Assembly (NCBI RefSeq): GCF_963678635.1
Contig: NC_087064.1
Coordinates: forward strand, 33,580,369 to 33,644,368
Reading direction: 5' to 3'
Length of the DNA: 64,000 bases
DNA from: Symsagittifera roscoffensis
Taxonomy: Eukaryota > Xenacoelomorpha > Acoela > Convolutidae
The position numbers and the translations under genes were made by a program. Positions 47,229-57,410 of this stretch are shown here, in pieces; within the stretch, counting starts at the first letter, position 1, and each line of letters opens with the position of its first letter. The notes below the pieces were generated by a model, which did no database searches, was not told where the DNA came from, and saw only the letters and a program-made list of their open reading frames with translations.

Positions 47229-48707
47229 CGCACACGGACATTTAATGTAATGACAATTAACTCACAAAGAATTGTTTAAATAATGATTTTCAATTTTTAA
47301 CTTTCACTGATGACAACTCTAACTTGTTTTCACTCGTTTCAAACTTTCCTTGCACCCGGTTGGAAGAATTTTTTTAATAAGCTGAACTAAACAACGCAGC
47401 CTTTTATTGCCACAACAAAACCACAAACTAATAGCATGACTAAGAAAAAAAGTCCCACGGTAACCAAACCGGATTAAACCCAGATTAAAACTCGATGAAT
47501 TATTCTTTTGATAGCCACTTTCAATTTTTATTAAAACCAAATAAAACACAAAAAAGTCAAACCACAAATCCAAAACAAATATATTCTTCTTCTACTTTTG
47601 AGAAAAATCTACTTTTAAGAAAAGCTTACAACCGAAACAAAAGAGATAAAAACACGTATTGAAAATTTAACAAAAGTTTGAACATTTTAAGAGACTCTGC
47701 ACAAAGACCATAAAATATAGCCCACTCCTGGCCTCACCAACCAGAGAAACGTCCCGCGCATGCTCTATAGCTGGCCTAACCCACACGCTACAACCACGTT
47801 TTGTGACCCACACTCTAATTTTGCCGAGAGTTGCTCTAGGGCGAGCGACGCTTTAAAATAACCAAACTAAAATGAAAAACGCTTTTGCGATAACAATTAA
47901 TAATAAGTCATAAAAAACTTAACTATCAAGATGTAAATATATAAATGCAGTATGTGAAGATTTCTTAGAGCCCAAGAAACGAGCAGCAAAAAAGATGACA
48001 ACCCGACAACATTCCAACTCTGGAATGGCAAATCTATTTGGTTTGCTGCCAAAGTCTCGCTCTAAAGTTAATGAAATCGATACATCATTGCATCGATCAG
48101 AAGTCTTGACACAATCACCAGAGACTACCCACGATCAACGAGACCTATCTTGAAACACGAACAAAACAGTCTTCTTAGATCTACACAAACAACTACATCT
48201 TTCCTCTCTCCAAGAAATCACTGCTCAAAACTTCTAACGAAAACGATATCACCCGTCCTTCACTAGAATAAACAATTAAAAACTAAAAACTCTCTAAGCC
48301 CCGGATGGGTGGAACCAGTTTTAAACTAGTATTTATAAACCAATTATATTATTGATAAATTACCTCTGTAAAATATTACTAACTAACCAATCATATTCCA
48401 TCTCTAACCTTGACACTGATTTGTAAGTACCGAAACTACTTGCAGTTTCAGCACTAGAACAATTTGAATAAATCCTAGAATACAGTTATTCTCCTTCTGG
48501 ACCAACTCCAAAATCTAACTCGCGAAAACCAGTATACACTAGATCTATTGAGACTAGGAGATATAAGAGTAAGATTAAGTTTGGTATTAGACTAAGAAGT
48601 TGCACGAATCTATCCGGCCAAAAATAAGATAGCGTGACGAACAGACAGTGTACCTTATCTGAAATTACTCTATGAGTACAGGCCAAAGGTCATAACTCCA
48701 TAACTAA
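47229..48707 (+). repeat. 3' LTR of the second + strand copy
   Basis: Near-identical to 42441-44005 but lacking about 130 bp present at 43270-43400 (joined at an AGTC microhomology) and keeping the intact end TATGAGTACAGGCCAAAGGT CATAACTC. Confidence 0.82.
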
Positions 48708-48910
48708 TTCTTTCCCATTACAAAAGGAGGAAGATTTGTTACAAGGTACAAAGTTCGTGTGCTTAGCCTTTGAATTTGTTCTTTATAGGGTTTCAACTCT
48801 ATACTAGGTAAGGTCCATAGAGGGGGGAATAATTAACAAGATCAGACTTTCACTCCCAAGCTGCCGATACCCTAAATGGATTACTAAGAGACCTAAAATT
48901 AAAATAAGAC

Positions 48911-49399
48911 TGCCTGCTCGTACATCAGAGCGAAGCCCTGAATGTTCCGACTGCCCCTTAATCCATATCGAATAGACTTTTGGGGGGGGGGGGAAATGTT
49001 GGAAAACTATAAATTTTGGAAAAGATTATATCATGTGTTAAAATTTGAGTCGTAAAAAATTAATGGGACCGACTAGTTAGCCTCAATTCAATTTGGAACA
49101 ATTTTGTTGTGCATGGATTTATATTTATACCATTTCGCGTTATACCTTCATGATCATGGATAAAATCTTGACAGTGCATAAATTAGTCCAGAGCATGGCC
49201 AAATTGTCAATTTTCAAACTCTTAGAACTTTGCAAAAAATGATCAAAGCCAAATTATTTTTTAAAATTTGATTTCAAGAAGTCAATATCTTCTATGGGGC
49301 ATAAAATTTTTTATTAAAAACTTTTATTTCGATCAATAAAACTTGATTAAAAAGCCATAACAAGCATAAATATTCCGTTTTCTTCGAAAGTCAAAACAA
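48911..49399 (+). mobile_element. Single arm of the foldback family
   Basis: Starts CTGCTCGTACATCAGAGCGA AGCCCTGAATG and ends with TTTTCTTCGAAAGTCAAAAC, with family boxes in between (TTTCGCGTTATAC, GCATGGCCAAATTG). Diverged. A G run lies at about 48982-48993. Confidence 0.6.
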
Positions 49400-49490
49400 A
49401 TAATTAAAATACCGAAAAAAGCAAAATTTTAGAAAAATTAAAGAAATACCCAAAAACCAGTGCTTTGTGCTCTAATAATAGCGGTTGCAT

Positions 49491-49855
49491 CAGGGGCGAT
49501 CTATGATTTTCTCGAGGAGGGGCAGATTTTCAAAAAAATTTCGAAAATTTTGTCGATCTTCTTTTTTAGGTGGACCAAATTGATTATCCGAGCTCTCCCA
49601 AAGCAGTGAAAAGACAATGTTTTGGCCCAAAAATTTCGGCAAAATTAAAAAAAAAACATCCAAAAAAGGCGTTTTTAGGCACTTTTTGGTACATTTTGAT
49701 TTAAAAAAAAAAAACGTTTTTTTTTTCGGTGCGCCTGTAGAAAAATTGTAGGATACTTCACCATGATGAATATCTCAAAATAGTACAAAGGAAGGACCCT
49801 TTGGCTCGGCGGGGGGTCGAATCTCTGAAGGGAAGCGCCCCCCCCCCCCCCCTTA
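49491..49855. mobile_element. hAT-type MITE, decayed right end
   Basis: Starts CAGGGGCGATCTATGATTTT and keeps the GAGCTCTCCCAAAGCAGTGA, GGCGTTTTTAGGCACTTTTT, TATCTCAAAATAGTACAAAG and GGGGGTCGAATCTCTGAAGG boxes. A C run (49838-49852) lies where the right end should be. It sits about 85 bp upstream of receptor exon C. Confidence 0.7.
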
Positions 49856-49939
49856 TTGTACTATACTGAAGGGTTCTTTCGCCTTCAAATGAGCTGCCCA
49901 ACTTTGCATTGTATGCTTGACACTTATATCATGTTTCAG

Positions 49940-50022
49940 ACTGCGAGTGAAGTCCAAATGTCTCATGTTCCTCGAGTACTTTCCATTCGACCGACAGCTG
50001 TGCGAACTGGAAATTTCGAGCT
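49940..50022 (+). CDS. Cys-loop ligand-gated ion channel, exon C (signature Cys-loop)
   Basis: An 83-nt exon between ATCATGTTTCAG and CT|GTAAGT. It continues the Arg codon from exon B and reads LRVKSKCLMFLEYFPFDRQL, then CELEISS. It contains the diagnostic 15-residue Cys-loop: two cysteines separated by 13 residues with the F-P-F-D-x-Q core (normally FPMDxQxC or FPFDxQxC). The disulfide loop sits at the membrane interface and couples ligand binding to gating. It leaves one base (T) to exon D. The acceptor lies close to a MITE. Confidence 0.95.
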
Positions 50023-50318
50023 GTAAGTTCTTTCATCATCAGTTTTCCATTCAACACGGGCTTATGTGGCAACTAAAAGTTTGCGTATCAAAAACCAAAG
50101 ACTTTTTTTGCGAAAAAGTATTTGTTTGTTAAGGCGATCCTAGCACTATTTATCCGTTTCATTTAAATTTCGCCTTTTTTGAGTACTGTGATAAGTTACA
50201 GGAGTTCGTGAAGTGATCTGACACAGTCAAGGTTCTGACGATCAAATCCGTCTAAAAAGCCTCAACTAAAACTTCTAAGTTTTAGAAAAATCAAATTGTC
50301 AAATTTTGTTCATTTTAG

Positions 50319-50450
50319 TCAGTTACGATAATCAAGATATAGTGTTCAAGTGGGCTGAGGACCCCCTGGAGTTCAACGAGAACCTAGTCCTCTCCGAATT
50401 TGACTTCCTCGAGCACCGATTCGTAGTGCGACTCTTCAAAATCCCCAGCA
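50319..50450 (+). CDS. Cys-loop ligand-gated ion channel, exon D (loop B/F region)
   Basis: A 132-nt exon following the acceptor TTCATTTTAG and ending AGCA|GTGAGT. It reads (F)SYDNQDIVFKWAEDP, then LVLSEFDFLEHRF and a final KIPS. It matches the family block ESxxYxxxDxxxxW and the L-x-x-F-x-L strand after the Cys-loop. The intron between exons C and D is only 296 bp. The remaining exons (loop C, M1-M4) were not found in the 13.5 kb downstream, which is occupied by repeats and a - strand retroelement, so the gene must continue beyond 64000 or be broken. Confidence 0.93.
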
Positions 50451-50531
50451 GTGAGTAACTTTGCAATTATGCAATTAATCTGTTTTTTCAAATACTGTCG
50501 TTAGTGTTTGAAGCTTTAAATGCACCTCAAG

Positions 50532-50758
50532 CAGGGGCAGATCTAGGATTTTCTCGAGGGGAGAGGCGATTTTGATGAGAACTTTCCAAAAATTTTCGAA
50601 AATTTTTTCGACCTTTTTTAGATCGTCCAAATTGGTTTTCGTCCAAATTGGCAAAAATTTGAAAAACAGGTCAAAAAGGCGTTTTAGGCGTTTTTTGGAA
50701 AATTTTGACCAAAAAATTGCGTTCAACCACCCCCCCCCCCTTCCTAAATCCGCCCCTG
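50532..50758. mobile_element. Short hAT-type MITE (227 bp)
   Basis: CAGGGGCAGATCTAGGATTT at the left and AAATCCGCCCCTG at the right. The flanks ACCTCAAG and TCCTCAAA agree at 6 of 8 positions, consistent with an old 8-bp duplication. It is an internally deleted copy of the family and lies 81 bp downstream of exon D. Confidence 0.82.
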
Positions 50759-53700
50759 TCCTCAAAAATATCAGTGATGACCTCTCAAACTTATGAAAAC
50801 AAAACTTAGATTTATCCCGCACTGGATTTTTATGGATAATAGTCAGTTGTTTTAGATTTTCGTTGTCACGTTGTCAGTCTCTATGAAACTCAAAAATAAT
50901 CGATTATAATCGATTAAAATAGATTTGATAATTTTTCGTAAACTATTCACAGTGCAGCATATTCAAAACTTAAAGTTACTTTTGACTTGAGACACGTTAC
51001 ATCGGATCAGATAAAACGCGTTTTAACTTCGACTTAGAAAATAGTTATAATCTTGTTTTTTGAATTTTTTGGTTGATGTCCTTTGTTCTGTTAGCATATG
51101 AAATCGCCACTATTGCCATCCCTACATTTGCAACCCCCACCACACAATTACACCCCACCCCCTTCCGTCACGTTTAAACAGGCGTTGTGGAAATGAGAAG
51201 ACTTAGATTTCGAGTAGTTTGTGAGTAGTGTAGTTTCTGAACAGTTTACAAAAAAAATGTTATAATCCATTGTAATCAGTTACATTGGAATTTAAATGAT
51301 TTGAATGGATGGATTGTGCTTTCGCGAAAGACCACTTAGATTTTACTTACACGACTCAAATTTAACAAAGAGGCAAAACGGAGCTTCGCAACACTTGCGC
51401 TGCTATTAGAAAATGGCATTAAAAGATATTGATAGCAAATAAGACATGAACCAAAGCCGTTGAACTGAAAAAAAAAATCAATTTATTAATATGAAAAGTC
51501 TGATTTGGTAAATTTCAAATTACAGAACAATGGATGTACCTGTTTGATATTTAAAATTGGATGTACCTGTTTGATATTTTCATATTATTTTACTGATGCG
51601 GTTAGAATTCTTTAGTTTGAATTTCTTAAAGCCCAAATTTTTAGCTGTTTCCCTTCTAAAATTAGTAATTATCCGATATTGAACGTGAGATACAAATTAC
51701 CCGTTCTTACAAATGAGCTGAACTCAAAAAAAATTGAACAGGGTAGTGGCTTTTTCCCGCAACCTGGTCTTTTCTTCAAACTCGTGACTGCGAAGCCATT
51801 TAAAGCGCAAGCGATCCATTAACCTGCTTTTTAAATTAGTTTCCATACCCCAGATTTGCCAGGGCAGTTTTCGGGAGCAGTGACCAATAATGCAAAACTT
51901 TGGAAAACGGCAAAATTTCACAAACTGGACGTCTCTAAGGATATAACTTGTTTTTTCAATGAAGGAGCCACCATTTCTGCAGATAAAAGTTTTGCACGCG
52001 GTTAATTTGATTGAAATTCAATCTCAGATGTGGTAAGATGGTTTTTAAGAACAAATAGCAAAAATTCCAAGAAACCGTCACAAAAACAACCAGTTTTGAC
52101 TTTTTCAAATGTTGAACTCTTTTTTGCAAAAATTAGAGCGTACTGGTTTATGCAGTGAAGAAGTCCACAAGTTTTTTTGATTGCCCTAATAATCAGAGGT
52201 TTGGCAGAGTAGTTTTTGCTACGAAAGATCAAAAATCAAAAGTTCTAAAATATCAAAAACTTCGAACTTTTCGGAAGCGCAAAATATTTTGTGTACATAA
52301 ACTTGGTTTTAGCTTTTTAAGCAGAAAAAATTTCCATAAATAGATTGCTTGGTTTAACTGAAAATCTATATTTTCAGAGGCTCTTTTTTGAGACAAAACA
52401 GGCTTGCAAAAAAAAGTCGAACAATCAAAATTTTGACATTTCTGAGGGCCATAACTATTTTTGTATGAAAATTGGGCGTGACCGCTTATGCAGGGGAGTT
52501 TCTTGCAATCTGGCTTCCGCTTGAGCACAAAATCTCAGGTTTGGGAGGCAAGTTCTCGAGCAAATGAAGTTTCTAACAAATTGGGTCAACAAGTCTTTCC
52601 GCACAATTTTTTGTAGAAAGTGATATAGTAGAAAAAGACTAGAGGTTAAGCAGGCAGACCAGAAAGTGGAGGTTTTTTCATTGGAATTCTTTTTCTTTGA
52701 GAATCAATAATGCAGTTTTCTTAGAAAAATAAAAATATTAAAAAAATTAAAATTTTCCGAAGCGTTTTTTAAAAACCTCATACCTTTCATAGTACCTGTT
52801 TTTTTTAATCAAAAAGTGAATCGAATCAAAAATTAAAAACCTCATTTTTGGAACGAAACTGCTCAAAAAGCAAACTGGATATGCAAATTGTTTTTGAAAA
52901 AAGGAAAATCAGCAGACAGAAATTAAGACAAAAACCACAAATCCGAAAAAAAAAATCAAAGGATTTTAATACTTATAAAGGAAAACAGTAAACACTACTT
53001 CACTTGAAGTAAGAAGAAGTTTTATTTGAAATTTCAACAAGTTGAGCATAACCGCAGAATTGAGCTTGTCAGCAAAAGGTGCAAGAAAAGTTGTCTACGG
53101 GAAAAAAAGTCTTGTTATCGATTACAAGTCACTTGCTATCGCAAGTGCAATAAATTAAAAATTTGATATCAGCCTAAAACTCATAGTTTGTTAATAGTTC
53201 ATGAAGTGAACCAAAACCTAATCCAGACCAGTTAAAGGGTAGTTTGAACTACCAGGGCTTCACCCTTATACCAGCAGTCGTGTTTATTCTTTATTGTATT
53301 AAGAGTACTGCAAGATAAATGCAAAATAAGTTACAGCTGATGTTTAAATAACAAATTGGCTCAGAACCTCAAAAAAAATTCAAGTTTGATAAATTTTCAA
53401 AAAATGCTAAAAATTAATTTTAAAAGGCCAAAGGGAGCCAATAAGAACTGCCACGACTATATATGCACAATTAGTTGTTTACTAGCACACCAATAGTTCG
53501 AAAAAGCTCGTTTAGAAAATAGAAAGCACCATTGTTTATTTGTTTATGATAATGCAAAAAATTTATTGACAAAATATTAGTTTTAAAAATCCACAGACAT
53601 TTTTCTAGAAAAATCTTTGAAAAAGTGAAAAAAGTTCAATCATTTTCTAAATGTCGTCCCAAAATAGTGCAAACGACATCCCAAAGCAAAAAAAAATAGC

Positions 53701-54472
53701 TAATTTTTTCAGAGAAGAAATTTGTTTGTGCAGTGGAAACCAAGTAGGAAACCAAAACAAAAAAGAGCAAAAATTTGAATTTTCTTAACAATTGAAAATT
53801 TCCAATTTGCAAAAATTACTCAAAATGGCGTGACTTAGAGCACTGATCGGAATCATTTTCAGAAATTACGTTACCAAAGGCGCACATTCGTTCCTTGTCC
53901 TTTGAGTTAGGTACAAACAAAACTATTAAATGTTTCAATGATGTTGTTAGACAGAATGATGACGCGGAAATATTGTATCTTTCAATTTGACAGCGCTTGC
54001 TGGTTGCAAAAACAAACAAATTTAGGTTTGTTTTTCGGTTATTTTTCATTTTTGTTGCTTTTTTATTGGGAGTGAAGGGAGAAGCCAAGGAAACCTAAGC
54101 CTCATAATTGCCAATTTAACCAACCCAGAAAATTTTTTCTCATTGAGATTTTTTGGAAAAAAAAGAACAATTCTTCGATCAATTTTTTGCTCATTGCTCG
54201 AAGTTTTTGCTCTTTTTGCTTGTTTGTTCTAACTTTGCCTCAAAAGCAAAAACAATGGGAAGGCTTTTCCATAAACTCCAAAAATTTGGTTTCCTTGAGG
54301 TTCAAGTTTATAGTGAAAGGGATTTTAAATGATATTTCAATCGAGTTAATTTGTGCTAACAGGATTGGCTTGGAAAAAAAACAACAAAATCTAAAAATTT
54401 TTCCAGCTTCGACTATCGGAACGTATTACTTTAACTGCTAGCTTAAAGTACTTGTGGTCAATAAAAAGTGTT
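50759..54472 (+). other. Receptor intron, no further gene recognised
   Basis: AT-rich. A 25-bp direct duplication TGGATGTACCTGTTTGATAT lies at 51531 and 51558. A foldback-family border (CCAGGGCTTCACCCTTATAC) is present near 53252. No exon encoding the channel's transmembrane helices was seen. Small open frames lack support. Confidence 0.45.
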
Positions 54473-54990
54473 CCGATTTTCAAAGAAAGTGACGGAGTTC
54501 TTGTGCTCAAGATGTTTTTTCTCTCCAGACAAATTTTGACTGTTTAACTAACAATTTTGGCAGAATTTTTAAAATCATTTGAACGGCATTGTTACCCTGC
54601 GCTAAAATTCAAAAAGTTATTTTACCTGTAAACACTTTTCGTAAAAATACAGGGATTCAAACATTGCCTAATTAGCCAATTTTGGACAATAAATGCAAGA
54701 TATATTTCGTGCTGTTAACTCGTAACTGGAGATTTAAACCGTATTTGAAATGAAATATTAAAATAAGCGAAAATTAAAAAATTATAGTCTATTCAAAATA
54801 CGCGAATATGTCATTTTGCAATTTCACAGCGTGTGGGGGGATGAGTAAGGAAAGTATAATTTTTTCTGTATTTTTTTTTCATTTTTTTTTTTGCATTTTC
54901 CATCAATTTTTTCAAGTGAACACTATTTCATAGACCTTAAAAAGTAGTCAAAACATTTAAGATTTCACCCTGACAAAACGTCTTATTCTG
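54473..54990 (-). mobile_element. Single arm of the foldback family, inverted
   Basis: From TTCCGATTTTCAAAGAAAGT through AGACAAATTTTGACTGTTTA, AAAAATACAGGGATTCAAAC, GCTGTTAACTCG and GTGTGGGGGGATGAG to TTCACCCTGACAAAACG. This is the same order as the left arm of the 158-1532 element, diverged. Confidence 0.6.
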
Positions 54991-55112
54991 TTTCCAAAAT
55001 CATTTTGAGTCTTTCACATAAAGCAGTTTTTTTACAAGTCATTTAGGGATAGGCAGAAATTGTTGTTGCTGATCTGAAATGCACCTGCAAAAAGTGTTTT
55101 GAAAGCTTATTA

Positions 55113-55395
55113 TTCCGACTTTCAGAATTGGTGCTTGGGGTGTTTTTTTTCTAGGTAAATTTCAACTTTTTAACTGGCCATTTTTGACGGGATTTTTCAA
55201 CTTTTGAAAAGGTGCTTTTGTCCTGTGCTCAAACATAAAAATATTTCTTACGTGATCTTTTTTTGTAAAGTTATGGGGTTTACAGTTATGGGGGCTATGG
55301 GGGTGCGTTTGATACATTTCGCCCTATTAACGCCTTAGCGAGGACTGAATTATCCAAGTTGAATTGAGGCATGCTATTTGGACCATTTGACACTT
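55113..55395 (-). mobile_element. Foldback arm truncated beside the retroelement
   Basis: TTCCGACTTTCAGAATTGGT, GTGTTTTTTTTCTAGGTAAA, AAGTTATGGGGTTTACAGTT and ATTTCGCCCTATTAACGCC match the family. It stops about 45 bp before the LTR boundary at 55441, leaving an arm of roughly 280 bp. Confidence 0.65.
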
Positions 55396-55440
55396 TGCTT
55401 ACCTACAAAACCTTTTACTTTAGGTATGTATTTTACATAG

Positions 55441-57255
55441 TGAGTTAGAACTGGAGTGTATAACTCATAGAGTAATTTCGGATAGGGTACACCGTCTGCT
55501 CGTCACGCTATCTTATTTTCGGCCGGATAGATTCGTGCAACTTCTTAGTCTAATACCGATCCTAATCTTACTCTTATACTATCTAGTCTCAGGTTGTTTA
55601 ACTAGTCTCTGCTAGGCTCAATAGATCTAGGGTATACTGGTTTATTGCGGCTGCTGAAGTGCTCGGGAGAGTCCAACTAATTTCTAAGTTAAATTCAAAT
55701 CTCTCTGGTGCTGAAATTACAAGTAACTTCAGCACTTACAAATAAGTGGGTTGTTAGTTAGATGGATCATGATTGGTTAATATTAAATACTTTACATTGG
55801 TAAAACATTTAATTTATCCAATCATAAAATATAGTTTAGATCAGGTTCCACCCATCCGGGGTTTACAGAGTTTTTTAGAACAGTTCTTCTGTAATTCAAG
55901 GGTGGATGATGGACGTTGGTATTTGGCGAACATCATAATTTTCTTCCGCTTCTTCTTGTGACAACGACTGAGTCTCTGCAACAAAATCAATTCTGATTTC
56001 AGAATGGTTGGCTATGTCAGGTTTTTCTGTTCTTCGGGGAGAACTTCTTTTGTGTCTGATCTAGCTTGGGAATGGCGTGGAGATTGTGCGTGGAGGGGAT
56101 GCCTGGTTACTCGGATCTGTACGTATACTTGAACATCGAGGTGGTCATTGGTCTAGTTCAATGAAGTCCTTTTCTGCGAAGTCAAGTCGTACTCTAAATC
56201 CTTTGAGTTGTGATTGTGAGCGGCATATCGATTGTAGTTGGTCATTCTCTCTCGAGTGTAGTGGGGTCGTTTTGTCTTTTGATGTTCGTCCTTGGTGTTG
56301 TATTCTGATCTATATATTGCATCATGTGATTTTACATTTAATAAAACTTTTATTAGTTTAATATTTTTTAATAATGATTTTAGTTAGTTGTTTTCACAAA
56401 AGCTTTTTGTTTTAGTTCGGTTATTTTGAAGAGTTACTCACCCTTGAGTAGCTCTTATTAAAAATAAAGGTGTGGTCACAAAGCGTGGATGTAGCGCGGT
56501 GGGTTAGGCCGGCTATAGAGCATGCTCAGGACGTCCTTTCCTGGTGGGTTAGGCCAGGAGTGGGAGTATGATTTCATGCGGTGTTTGTGAGGGGTCCTGT
56601 TATGTGACAACGTTTTATGTTGGGTTTGTTGTGGTTTTACTTATGTCTTGTTGGTTATGTACTTTTTCCAAAAAGCAAATTGTTTGTGGTATGGGTTTGT
56701 CTTTCGACTTTTTTGTGTTTTATTATTTCTTTCTAAGACTTTGTAATAGTCTTCAAAAGAATAAATTATCCAGTTTTAAACTGGGTTAATCCGGTTTGGG
56801 TACCGTTGGTTTCCTTTTCTTAGTCATGCTGTTATTCTATGATTTGTGGTATTTAGTAAGCTGCGTTGGTTAGTTTTGTTTAGTATGTGATTCCTTTCCA
56901 ACCGGGTTAAAGGAAAGTTTGAAACATGTTATTATATGTTAGAGTTGTTGAGTGTGAAAACTTGAAACTGAAATTCATTATTTTAAACAATTCTTCGTGG
57001 GCGAGCTGTGCGAGTGTGGATAGAATTTCTGTGCAAATGAATGAAAATATGAAAAGGTTAGTACTGCAATTGCATTTTATTAATTTACTGCATAGAATTT
57101 GGAAATTTACTGCTAGTTATGGGGGAATTTTAAGGTACAAATTTTCATCATAATTAGATTTACTGCTTTTGGGGGAAAATTTTATAAATTAATTTACTGC
57201 ATTGGTATTATATTTATTTAATTGTTGGTGCAAAAGTTTAATAGGGTCTTAAACA
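55441..57255 (-). repeat. 3' LTR of the - strand retroelement
   Basis: The lower end TGAGTTAGAACT (CA on the - strand) and the boxes GCACGAATCTATCCGGCCGA, GAAGTTACTTGTAATTTCAG, GATGGGTGGAACCTGATC and CCTAACCCACCGCGCTACAT (- strand sense) align with the + strand LTRs at 43650-44005 and 48300-48707. The upper end is placed near 57255, where TGTTTAAGACC follows a purine-rich ACAAAAGAAAAATAAAAAAT tract that could be the polypurine tract. The upper border is therefore approximate. The upstream ~250 bp of the LTR repeat GCAGTAAAT several times. The 5' LTR must lie beyond 64000, so the target duplication cannot be checked here. Confidence 0.75.
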
Positions 57256-57329
57256 GTTTTGAAGAAGTTTCCTATTTTTTATTTTTCTTTTGTGAATTTT
57301 TCAGATGATCTAGGATGAAGGCTAAAAAT

Positions 57330-57407
57330 CTAAAGAAAACATGAATAAAGAATGGTGAGTTTTTAATACTGTAATTAGTTAGTAATATTTACTTAATTCA
57401 TACTTAC
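57330..57407 (-). other. Consensus 78-nt intron just after ORF f
   Basis: On the - strand the stop TAA of ORF f is followed at once by CAG|GTAAGTATG, a perfect 5' splice site. About 20 nt further on comes TACTAAC, the canonical branch-point sequence, and at the end TGTTTTCTTTAG, a good acceptor. The intron would lie wholly in the 3' untranslated part, and splicing would put the exon junction three bases after the stop codon, too close to trigger nonsense-mediated decay. Its presence in DNA means the packaged RNA was unspliced. Splicing is inferred, not shown. Confidence 0.6.
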
Positions 57408-57410
57408 CTG

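Noticed and set aside
50451-55440. Downstream exons of the Cys-loop receptor (M1-M4)
   Set aside because: Searched by eye for the M1/M2 signatures and the following loop; none seen, so nothing was called.
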